From positions 1 to 21,059 of the forward strand of contig CAIVXW010000355.1 in assembly GCA_903910005.1 (NCBI GenBank): DNA of 21,059 nt. The letters run 5' to 3'. The notes under the pieces were generated by a model. The model was not told the DNA's origin and did not search any database. It was given only the letters and a program-made list of their open reading frames with translations. Made by a program: the position numbers and the translations under genes. This document shows positions 1 through 7,246 of this stretch, piece by piece; positions within the stretch are counted from its first letter, which is position 1, and every line of letters begins with the position of its first letter. This DNA comes from an uncultured Methylococcaceae bacterium. Lineage in GTDB: Bacteria; Pseudomonadota; Gammaproteobacteria; Methylococcales; Methylococcaceae.

Positions 1-452
1 ATGGCTCGGCAAACCGCAGGCGAGTACCAACGTCCCCGGATAAGCATTTCATCAAGGAGTGGCTTGACGTGCGTGATAATTCCCTTTTCCTTGGCACGCA
101 AAAGCAGCGACAGAGTGCGGACAACAGGCAAACCCGCCTGCTTGGCCAGACGATAGCCACAATTTTCATCAATAATCACATAATCGGCTTGAATTTCCTG
201 CGCCAGGATGATGGTTTCGGCTTCTCCGTTATCCAGTTGACTCAGCAAGAGTTGTTTATATATTTGACCCACAATGGGACGAACCTCGATCCAGGGTTGG
301 TCGATTTCCACATAGGCATAACCCTGCCTTGCTTTGATTTCCCTAAAAACCGCCTCAGCGAGAATAACCCTGCCAAAAAGGTGTTCAAGGAGGTCAAGCC
401 GCCTGACACAAGCCAAAGAAATTAACGGGGTGGTGTTGACCACAACAGTCAT
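1..452 (-). CDS. DUF3368 PIN-like toxin (partial, cut by window edge)
   Basis: Reading from ATG at 452 down to base 1 gives 150 codons with no stop, so the 3' end lies outside the window. The protein fits the DUF3368 family of PIN-like predicted nucleases that act as toxins of type II toxin-antitoxin pairs. Visible family marks are the N-terminal VVNTTPLISLA stretch, the acidic helix LDNGEAETIILA (D74, E77, E79) and VIIDEN (D95, E96), then the PLLDEM segment near the end. The first PIN acidic position is Asn6; Asn here is, from memory, common in DUF3368. Its ATG overlaps the antitoxin TGA by four bases (ATGA), implying translational coupling. Perhaps 5-15 residues are missing. The AT-rich composition contrasts with the rest of the window and suggests transfer. 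RNase activity is inferred from the family. Confidence 0.85.
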   Translation of the reverse strand, partial: MTVVVNTTPLISLACVRRLDLLEHLFGRVILAEAVFREIKARQGYAYVEIDQPWIEVRPIVGQIYKQLLLSQLDNGEAETIILAQEIQADYVIIDENCGYRLAKQAGLPVVRTLSLLLRAKEKGIITHVKPLLDEMLIRGRWYSPAVCRA

Positions 453-709
453 GGCAGCTTTTCAGCATCATTGAAAACTGATTGCATTTCTTCTTCCCCA
501 TAATCAAAAATCGGCTCCAGTTCAAGTTTCATGCGAGCGATAAAGTCAAGTTTGTCATATCCTGCCAATTCGGCTGCCTTACCCAGCGAAAGCTTGTTTT
601 TTCGATACCATGCAAGCGCAGCGAAAAAACGCAGATCATTCGTAAACTGATGTGCGTTTTCATTGACTGCCATGAGGATATCGTCACTAATTGAAAATGT
701 GATATTCAT
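449..709 (-). CDS. UPF0175 family antitoxin
   Basis: An 86-residue protein of the UPF0175 family, small antitoxins usually paired with DUF3368 toxins. The middle reads LAWYRKNKLSLGKAAELAGY, the typical helix-turn-helix-like core that would bind operator DNA, followed by an acidic C-terminus that would wrap the toxin. It lies directly upstream of the DUF3368 gene and shares an ATGA overlap with it, the usual antitoxin-first order. An AGAGGT Shine-Dalgarno sequence (721-726) sits 11 bases before the ATG, a rather long spacing. No clear sigma-70 promoter was found in the short gap behind the RTX gene. The function of the pair is inferred from family and order, not from any direct signal. Confidence 0.85.
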   Translation of the reverse strand: MNITFSISDDILMAVNENAHQFTNDLRFFAALAWYRKNKLSLGKAAELAGYDKLDFIARMKLELEPIFDYGEEEMQSVFNDAEKLP

Positions 710-756
710 CTTTTGTATTAACCTCTATATCCAATTTGCGAAGCCGGGCGGGGAGA

Positions 757-788
757 GGGATAACACCCTTTTGGAAGGGTGTTATCCC
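757..788 (-). terminator. 14-bp perfect hairpin after the RTX gene
   Basis: Bases 757-770 and 775-788 are perfectly complementary 14-base arms around a TTGG loop. The hairpin begins 10 bases past the RTX TAA (799-801), where a terminator is expected. No T-run follows on the minus strand (the next bases are C/G-rich), so it may act as a 3' mRNA stabiliser or a factor-dependent terminator rather than a canonical intrinsic one. Confidence 0.6.
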
Positions 789-798
789 TTTGGGTTGA

Positions 799-3700
799 TT
801 ACACCGCCGGGGTCAGGAGGAATTCGCTGGCGTTGAGGGGTATGAAGCCGACCAGTTCTATTTCCATTTCTGCGGTGTTTAGATTGGGGTCGAGGTTGAT
901 CTGAACGATGGTGAGTTTGTTGGCGGAGTCGAGGGTGTAGCGTACCTGGTTGGCAGCGGTGAAGGCGGCCATTTTCTGGAAGGTCAACGTGCTGCCACTG
1001 GGCGAGACTTCGTGTAAATCCAGCACTTCGCCAGTGGCATCAACATTGAAATCCATAATCCGGTCGCGGTTGCCGGTGCCGACACCGGAATCCCCGGTTT
1101 TGAAAACGAAGGTGTCATCTCCATACCCGCCATACAGGGTGTCGCGTCCAGCCCCGCCTTCAATGAGGTCATTGCCGGATTCGCTGAAGTATGGGGTGTA
1201 GTAGTCGTCGTAGTCTGTAAGAACCACCATGTAACCACCAATACCAATTACGTCATCGCCATTGCCACCACGCAGGGTATCGTCGCCAAAAGCATAGTTA
1301 TATCCGTAGTCATCGCTGGCTGTGCTACCGTAGATGGTGTCGTTACCATCCCCGCCCTCAATCAGGTGTTTGTAGCCGCCGGAGGTGGTGCGGTGATAAA
1401 TCCGGTCATCCCCGGCCCCGCCCAGCAGTGTGTCGTTGCCAAGGACCGGTTGAGCTACCCAGCTCTCTCTCTTTCCATCCTTGTAAGCATTTAATACATC
1501 ATTCCCGGTTCCGCCATCAATCCAGTCGTCCGCTTCATCGTTGCCTCCATACAAGGTATCCGCTCCCGGCCCTCCCAGTAACAAATCACGTCCCACTTCT
1601 CCATTCAGGGTGTCATCCCCGGCCAGGCCAATCAAGCGGTCATTGCGTACGCTGCCTGGAATATCGTCATTGCCTTCACTTCCACCTCCATCAAACCCCT
1701 CAAATGTCACTCCATCCAGATCATCATTAGTGATGTAAACCATACTTGGCCCATTGACCGTGAGGTTTTGTGGATTACTGAAGACCAGACGAAAGGTTTC
1801 GCTACTTTCCTGCACGCTATCGCCTGCAACCGGAATGCTGAGGCTTTGGCGGGTTGTTCCCGGTGCGAATGTCAGGGTGCCACTTTGTGCGGTGTAATCG
1901 TCACCTGCTGTGGCGGTATCATCGACGGTGGTGTAGTTGACGGTTACTACCCGATCAAACGCGGTGGACAGGGTGGCGGTCAGTTGCAGGTCATGGCTGC
2001 CGCTGTTGCCTTCGGTGGTTTCGTTATCGGCCAGCGAGAGCGTCGGCAGGGCGATGTCATCATTGCTTATGGTGACGGTGGCTTTGCTGCCTGTGGGGCT
2101 GATGCTGGCATTTTGTGGGGCGGTCAGGTTGACGGTGAAGGTTTCATCGGTTTCGACTTCGCTGTCTGCGGTGACCGGGATGGTGAGGGTTTGGCTGGTT
2201 TCGCCTGCGGCAAAGCGCACGGTTCCGGTTTGGCTGGTGTAGTCGCCAGCGGCTTTGGCGGTTGCGTCTGCCGTGGCATAGCGGGCAGTGACCACCTGCC
2301 CGGATGCCGCCGACAGGCTGACCGTGACGCTGGCCTGGGTGGTGCCGCTGCTGCCTTCGGTTACGCGGGTGTCGGCGATGGAGAGCACCGGTGTCGCATC
2401 ATCATTTTTGATGGTGAGGGTGACCTTGTCTGCCGGGGCGGTGAGGCTGGCGTTTTGGGGATTGGTGAGTGCCAGCGTGAAGGTTTCATCGGCTTCATTG
2501 AGGGTGTCGCCGCTGATTGGAATGCTGATGGTTTTGCTGGTTTCGCCGGGGTTGAATACCAGGGTGCCCGTTTGAGCGGTGTAGTCGGTGCCTGATGTGG
2601 CGGTGCCGTCTGTCGTGGCATACGCAACGGTCACCGGTTGCCCGGACGCAACCGACAAGTTCACTGTGGTGTTCAGCATGTTGCTGCCGCTCTGACCTTC
2701 GTTGATTGAAGCGGCCACGACCGATACTACGGGCTGTGGGTCGTCGTTTCTGATGAGGACGGTCGCAGTTTGACCGGCTGCATTCAGGTTGGCATTGCGG
2801 GCATTGGCAAGGCTGACACTGAAGTTTTCGTCAATTTCGTTAAGGGTGTCGCTGATGATGGGGATGCTAAAGGTTTTGACGATTTCGCCGGCGGCAAAGG
2901 TGATCGTTCCGGTCTGGGCTGTGTAGTCCTTTCCCGCCAGGGCTGTACCATCGGCTGTGGTGTAATCGACACTGACGGCCACCCCGGATGCGGCAGACAG
3001 GTTGACCGCAAGCACGGCCTTGCCGTTGCCGCCATCTTCATTGATCTGGATGCTGGTAAGCGACAAGGCAGGAATGGCATCGTCGTTGGCAAGGGTGATG
3101 AGGGCGGCACTGCGGTCGGGATTCAGGCCGGCATTTTGTGGATTACTCAGGTTCAGGTTGAAGGTTTCATCCGGTTCATACAGGGTCTCGCCGAGAATCG
3201 GCAGGGTGATGGTCTGGCGGGTCGTGCCCGGGGCAAAGCTCAGGGTACCGCTGGTGGCGGTGTAATCAATACCGGCATTGGCAGTGCCGTTGGCGGTGGT
3301 GTAGGCCACGCTGACGGTTTGGCCGGATACGGCTGACAGGCTGACTTCAAGGGTGGCCAAGGTGGTGCCGGTGTTGCCTTCGGTCAGGGTGAGCGGGCTT
3401 ATGGCGAGGCTTGGCTGGGCATCATCGTTTTTGATGGTCACGGCGGCTTTGCCGGTGCTGGCATCGACCACGACGTTTTGCGGGTTGGAGAACAGCAGGC
3501 CAAAGGTTTTATCGGCCTCGTTCAGGCTGTCGCCGAGTACCGACAGGGTGAGTGTCTTGCTGGTTTCGCCGGGGGCAAAGCGCAATGTGCCGCTGGCTGC
3601 CTGGTAATCGCTTCCGGCCAGGGCGGTTTCATCCAGCGTGGCGTAGTCGAGGGTGATGACCTGGGCCGAGGGATTGGAGAGGAGCGCGGTCAGCGTGGCA

Positions 3701-5535
3701 ATGCCGGTGCCGTTTTGGCCTTCGTCGATGGTGACCGGTGTGAGACTGAGGGTGGGGGTTGGGTCGTTGTCCGACAAGGTCAGGACAATACGGCTGGCCG
3801 CTGCATCAAGGCGGGCATTCTCGGCGCGGCTCAGTATCAGGGTGAAAATTTCGTCGGCCTCATCGACTTGCTCGCCCAGTATGGGAATCAGGATGTCCTG
3901 GCGGGTGATGCCGGGAGCAAAACGGAGGCTTCCGGCAGTGGCGGTGTAGTCCAGTCCGGTTTTGGCCGTGCCATCCTGCGTCGCGTAATCAACCGTCACC
4001 GTCTGACTGGACGGGGTGGACAGGCTGACCGTGACGGTGGCATTGCTGCTGCCGGAGTCGCCTTCGGTGAAAGACACGCCGACTGCGGTCAGAACGGCGG
4101 TGTCGTCGTCGCGGAGGGTGGCGGTGGCCTGGGTTTTGGTCAGGCTTGCGCCGACTGCGTTGCCGAGATTAAGGCTGAAGGTTTCGTCAGTTTCATCGAC
4201 GTTATCGGCTTTGACCGGTACGCTGAGGGTTTGGCGGGTCACGCCCGGGGCAAAGGTGAGGGTGCCGTTGCTGGCGGTAAAGTCGGTTCCGGCTTCGGCG
4301 GCACCGGCTTGAAGCGTGTAGTCCACGCTCACGGGAAGTGCGCTGGCTTCGGACAGGCTGAGGGTGAATTTCAGGCCGGTGTCGGTGCTGCCGGTGCCTT
4401 CGGCTTGTGTGACATCGGCGGCGGTGAGTGTGGGTTTGGCACTGAGGTTGAGGGTTTGGTCGGCGAACTGGGCCCGTTCGATGCCGGTGAGGCTGTCGGT
4501 GCCTTCATCGCCGTTGCCGGGGTCGATGTCGGTGACCGTCCATTCCTGGCTCTCGTCATCAAAGCTGAGTTGATAGCCTTCCAGAGGATTGCTGTAAAAG
4601 GCGGTGTCGTCGCCGGTTCCGCCCTGGAGTTGATCATCACCACTGCCGCCTGCGAGGGTATCGTTGCCATCATGACCCGGCAGGGTATCGTCACCCGCAC
4701 CGCCGCTCAGGTTGTTGGCACCGCTGTTACCTTCCAGCAGGTTGGCCGCGTCGTTGCCTTCTCCCTGGAGATTGGCTGTACCGGTGAGGGTGAGGGTTTC
4801 GATATGGCGGATCAGGCTGTAGCTGATGCTGCTGACGATACGATCCGAGTCACCGCCGTCGGCGGTTTCAACGATTTTGTCTTCGGTGTTGCCAATCAGG
4901 TAGGTGTCGTCGCCACTGCCTCCCACCAGGGAATCGGCTCCGCTGCCACCGTCGAGGGTATCCGCACCGTCGCTACCGCTCAGGGTATCCTGACCGTCCA
5001 TGCCCAGTAACAGGTTGTCGGCGGCATTGCCGGTGATGCGGTTTTTGAGGGCATTGCCGGTACCGGACAGGGCACTGTCACCCAGCAGTTGCAGATGCTC
5101 GACAAAATCAGGCAGCACGTAGCGGATCGTGCTGAGTACGCTGTCGGTACTTTTTTGCGCTGCGGTTTCGATGACCCGGTCGCCGATGTTGTCCACGAAA
5201 TAGAGGTCATTGCCGTCACCTCCCGTCATGTTATCCGCCCCGGTGCCGCCGTCCAGGGTGTCGGCTCCGGCACCACCGTCGAGGGTGTCGCTGTCCTCAG
5301 CACCGTTCAGGCTGTCGTTGCCGGAGCCGCCCAGCAGTACGTCATTGCCTGTGCCACCTGATAGTTGATCGTTACCGGTGCCGCCATCCAGCGAATCCGC
5401 ACCGTTGTCGCCTTTTAAAATGTCGTTGCCGCTTTGTCCCGCGAGCGTATCGTTGCCGTCGAGTCCGGTCAGCGTGTCTGCCTGAGCAGTGCCGAGTTTC
5501 TTGTCATGATTGGGGGTACCAGTGATGATAGCCAT
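799..5535 (-). CDS. Giant Calx-beta/RTX Ca-binding secreted protein
   Basis: A 1578-residue protein with no cysteine, as is common for type I secretion substrates. Residues ~10-312 hold blocks of GGxGxDxLx nonapeptides, which form calcium-binding beta-rolls, separated by spacer segments (e.g. FVEHLQLLGDSALSG). Residues ~366-1272 are eight tandem Calx-beta domains of about 113 residues, each with a TEG or NEG near its start, DYTAxxGTLxFAPG in the middle, DExDETF later, and a closing NDD. Residues ~1285-1475 return to RTX repeats. The last ~100 residues (from FVFKTGDSG, with DRIMDF) resemble the C-terminal uncleaved type I secretion signal region. I chose the ATG at 5535 because AAGGAG lies 5 bases upstream and the protein then starts MAIITGTPNHDKK; the open frame up to 5763 crosses repeats and the neighbouring gene. 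Likely a Ca-stabilised surface adhesin or matrix protein (inference). No ABC exporter or adaptor gene is in the window. Confidence 0.9.
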   Translation of the reverse strand: MAIITGTPNHDKKLGTAQADTLTGLDGNDTLAGQSGNDILKGDNGADSLDGGTGNDQLSGGTGNDVLLGGSGNDSLNGAEDSDTLDGGAGADTLDGGTGADNMTGGDGNDLYFVDNIGDRVIETAAQKSTDSVLSTIRYVLPDFVEHLQLLGDSALSGTGNALKNRITGNAADNLLLGMDGQDTLSGSDGADTLDGGSGADSLVGGSGDDTYLIGNTEDKIVETADGGDSDRIVSSISYSLIRHIETLTLTGTANLQGEGNDAANLLEGNSGANNLSGGAGDDTLPGHDGNDTLAGGSGDDQLQGGTGDDTAFYSNPLEGYQLSFDDESQEWTVTDIDPGNGDEGTDSLTGIERAQFADQTLNLSAKPTLTAADVTQAEGTGSTDTGLKFTLSLSEASALPVSVDYTLQAGAAEAGTDFTASNGTLTFAPGVTRQTLSVPVKADNVDETDETFSLNLGNAVGASLTKTQATATLRDDDTAVLTAVGVSFTEGDSGSSNATVTVSLSTPSSQTVTVDYATQDGTAKTGLDYTATAGSLRFAPGITRQDILIPILGEQVDEADEIFTLILSRAENARLDAAASRIVLTLSDNDPTPTLSLTPVTIDEGQNGTGIATLTALLSNPSAQVITLDYATLDETALAGSDYQAASGTLRFAPGETSKTLTLSVLGDSLNEADKTFGLLFSNPQNVVVDASTGKAAVTIKNDDAQPSLAISPLTLTEGNTGTTLATLEVSLSAVSGQTVSVAYTTANGTANAGIDYTATSGTLSFAPGTTRQTITLPILGETLYEPDETFNLNLSNPQNAGLNPDRSAALITLANDDAIPALSLTSIQINEDGGNGKAVLAVNLSAASGVAVSVDYTTADGTALAGKDYTAQTGTITFAAGEIVKTFSIPIISDTLNEIDENFSVSLANARNANLNAAGQTATVLIRNDDPQPVVSVVAASINEGQSGSNMLNTTVNLSVASGQPVTVAYATTDGTATSGTDYTAQTGTLVFNPGETSKTISIPISGDTLNEADETFTLALTNPQNASLTAPADKVTLTIKNDDATPVLSIADTRVTEGSSGTTQASVTVSLSAASGQVVTARYATADATAKAAGDYTSQTGTVRFAAGETSQTLTIPVTADSEVETDETFTVNLTAPQNASISPTGSKATVTISNDDIALPTLSLADNETTEGNSGSHDLQLTATLSTAFDRVVTVNYTTVDDTATAGDDYTAQSGTLTFAPGTTRQSLSIPVAGDSVQESSETFRLVFSNPQNLTVNGPSMVYITNDDLDGVTFEGFDGGGSEGNDDIPGSVRNDRLIGLAGDDTLNGEVGRDLLLGGPGADTLYGGNDEADDWIDGGTGNDVLNAYKDGKRESWVAQPVLGNDTLLGGAGDDRIYHRTTSGGYKHLIEGGDGNDTIYGSTASDDYGYNYAFGDDTLRGGNGDDVIGIGGYMVVLTDYDDYYTPYFSESGNDLIEGGAGRDTLYGGYGDDTFVFKTGDSGVGTGNRDRIMDFNVDATGEVLDLHEVSPSGSTLTFQKMAAFTAANQVRYTLDSANKLTIVQINLDPNLNTAEMEIELVGFIPLNASEFLLTPAV
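1720..4440 (-). repeat. Eight tandem Calx-beta-coding repeats
   Basis: The DNA coding for residues 366-1272 is a tandem array of eight diverged units with a period near 340 bp. The best conserved parts code for DYTAxTGTLxFAPG and DETFxLxLxNPQNA. Units differ enough to be told apart by eye, so this is an old duplication series rather than a recent perfect expansion. Such arrays can expand, contract or collapse in short-read assembly. Confidence 0.85.
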
Positions 5536-5540
5536 AGTCG

Positions 5541-5546
5541 CTCCTT
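5541..5546 (-). promoter_or_regulatory. Shine-Dalgarno site fixing the RTX start
   Basis: On the minus strand the bases read AAGGAG, five bases ahead of the ATG at 5535. This strong site, absent from the longer open frame's first codon at 5763, decides the start of the RTX gene. Confidence 0.8.
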
Positions 5547-5601
5547 GGTGTCCTGAAAGTAAAAGGGAGCGTAATAATAACGTGAATTCGGGATAGGGGG
5601 C

Positions 5602-5723
5602 GAATGGCGAATGGCGGCATGGATTGCTGGTTGGTATGCGGCACTCACTCGCCATTAACCCCACCGGGCCGTCAGGATGGTCGCGCTCCCGGCTATTCAC
5701 CACTGACCATTCACCCCTCACCG
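5602..5723. repeat. Mosaic heptamer repeat between RTX and efflux genes
   Basis: Two exact GAATGGC heptamers (5602-5615) open the element. A run of degenerate heptamers TTCACCA, CTGACCA, TTCACCC, CTCACCG (5696-5723) closes it. Between them is a segment, around 5670-5685, that resembles the CCAGGATGGCCGC core found beside comF (about 12 of 14 bases match over GTCAGGATGGTCGC). The last heptamers overlap the final codons and TGA (5711-5713) of the efflux gene. The same family occurs at 15306-15462 and 16171-16310. Confidence 0.75.
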
Positions 5724-7141
5724 TCAAACGGTTCCCAGCCACCGCCCAGTGCCTTGTACACACTCACCAGGGCCGTCAGGGCGGCGGTTTGGCCGCGTAT
5801 CTGCTGGCGTTCATCCTCAAGTACCCGGCGTTCGGCATCGACCACCGGCATCAAGTCACTCACGCCTGCCTCAAAACGTAATTGTGACAGGTGACGGGCG
5901 GTTCGGCTGGCGTCGCGGGCCGCTTCCAGGGCAATCAGTCGGGTTCGCTGCTGGCTGAAATTGAACAGGGCGTTTTCGGTGTCTTCCAGGGCCAGCAATA
6001 CGGTCTGTTCATAATCGGCCAGGGTGGCTTCGGCACCGGAGCGGGCCGCCGCGATGCGGGCGCGGATGCGGCCCAGGTCAAAGGCAGCCCAGGTCAGGCG
6101 CGGCCCGGCCAGAAAACTCTCGGAACCCGGTCCGCCCAAGCCCAGCAGGGTGCGTGATTCCAGCGAAAAATTGCCGCTGAAAGTCAGACGCGGAAACAGT
6201 TCAGCGGTGACTACTCCGATCGCGGCAGTTGCAGCCCGGAGGTTTTGCTCTGCCACCCGGATATCGGGACGGCGACGCAGTAACGCCTGCGGCTGAACCG
6301 GTTCAAGCCCGCCGGGCAGAACCGGAAGCGGACGCGGCTCCGCCAGCATGGGGCGCAGGGCATCCGGTACCTGCCCGCTCAACACACTCAGACGATGAAT
6401 GGCCTGCTCTGCCGCCGTGTCCAGCTCGGGCAGCGTGGCTTCGGTGACGCTGAGCAGTTCGCGGCTGCGGGCCGTATCCAGTTCGGTGCCCTGACCGGCC
6501 TGCAGCAGGGCTTCGGTCAGGGTCAGCAGTTCGCGCTGATTGGCTACGATAGCCTGGGTTAAATCGCGTTCGGCCTGTATTCCCCGCAATGCCAGATAAT
6601 TTCTGACCGTCTCGGCAATCACGCTCACAATTACATCACGCCGCACGGCACGACTGGCTTCCATGTCGGCTGCGCTGGCCTCCACCCGCCGTCGCAACCG
6701 CCCGAACAAATCCAGTTCCCAGGTGGCATCGAAACCGGCGTTGAACAGTTCCAGATTGCGCGGTACGAAATTACGCCGATTCAGGGCGTCAAGACTGCGT
6801 TTCTGTGCGTTATAGACACCGCGGGCACTGACGCCGGGCAACAGTTCCAGTCCGGCCTGGGTCAGCAGGCTGCGGGCCTCGGCCAACCGGGCGGTGGCAA
6901 TGTGTACTTCCGTGTTACCGGCCAGGGTCTGCTCAACCAGTCGGGTCAGCAGCGGATCATTGAACCGGCCCCACCATTTCAGTTCCACCGCACCTGCAGG
7001 CTGTGTCCCGGTCGGTTCATGGGTAAAATGCTCACCGCCCGGGGGTGTCGGTGGGTGATAATCCGGCCCGGCCTTGCAGGCGGCCAGCAGCACGGCCACA
7101 AGGCCCGGTATCAACCGGGTCAGATTCCTGTGTTGCATCAT
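5711..7141 (-). CDS. NodT/OprM-type outer-membrane efflux lipoprotein
   Basis: A 476-residue outer-membrane factor of the OEP/NodT family, the trimeric channel-tunnel that joins RND pumps and related exporters to the cell surface. A short signal peptide ends in a lipobox, LLAAC, with the lipid-bearing Cys at residue 22, followed by KAGPDYHPP as is usual in the family. Two OEP repeats follow (about 80-270 and 290-465); the second begins with RRPDIRVAEQNLRAATA, a family hallmark, and contains AAFDLGRIRARI. Length is normal. The start could be the ATG at 7141 or 7138; neither has a clear ribosome site. It is divergent from cysG (105-bp gap, no convincing promoter seen). No RND pump or adaptor gene adjoins it; the nearest same-strand gene downstream is the RTX protein, 175 bases away. 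Its last codons are formed by heptamer repeat DNA. Confidence 0.9.
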   Translation of the reverse strand: MMQHRNLTRLIPGLVAVLLAACKAGPDYHPPTPPGGEHFTHEPTGTQPAGAVELKWWGRFNDPLLTRLVEQTLAGNTEVHIATARLAEARSLLTQAGLELLPGVSARGVYNAQKRSLDALNRRNFVPRNLELFNAGFDATWELDLFGRLRRRVEASAADMEASRAVRRDVIVSVIAETVRNYLALRGIQAERDLTQAIVANQRELLTLTEALLQAGQGTELDTARSRELLSVTEATLPELDTAAEQAIHRLSVLSGQVPDALRPMLAEPRPLPVLPGGLEPVQPQALLRRRPDIRVAEQNLRAATAAIGVVTAELFPRLTFSGNFSLESRTLLGLGGPGSESFLAGPRLTWAAFDLGRIRARIAAARSGAEATLADYEQTVLLALEDTENALFNFSQQRTRLIALEAARDASRTARHLSQLRFEAGVSDLMPVVDAERRVLEDERQQIRGQTAALTALVSVYKALGGGWEPFDGEG

Positions 7142-7246
7142 CTATGGAATTCGGGTTGGTTGTTTTTAAGGATTGGGTTGACCGGGTCAGCCGCGTGATC
7201 CGGCCAGTCAGTATTCACCGTCCACTACAGCACTGTCTACGCTCCA

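Noticed and set aside
1768..5010. Long plus-strand open frames (275 and 510 codons) opposite the RTX gene
   Set aside because: They are Gly/Val/Ala-rich antisense readings of the Calx-beta and RTX repeats; the GC-rich repeat codons suppress stops on the other strand. The minus-strand protein has clear domains throughout.
5536..5763. A 76-codon N-terminal extension of the RTX protein
   Set aside because: It crosses the heptamer repeat and the 3' end of the efflux gene, contains Cys and low-complexity junk, and the ATG at 5535 has a strong AAGGAG site.
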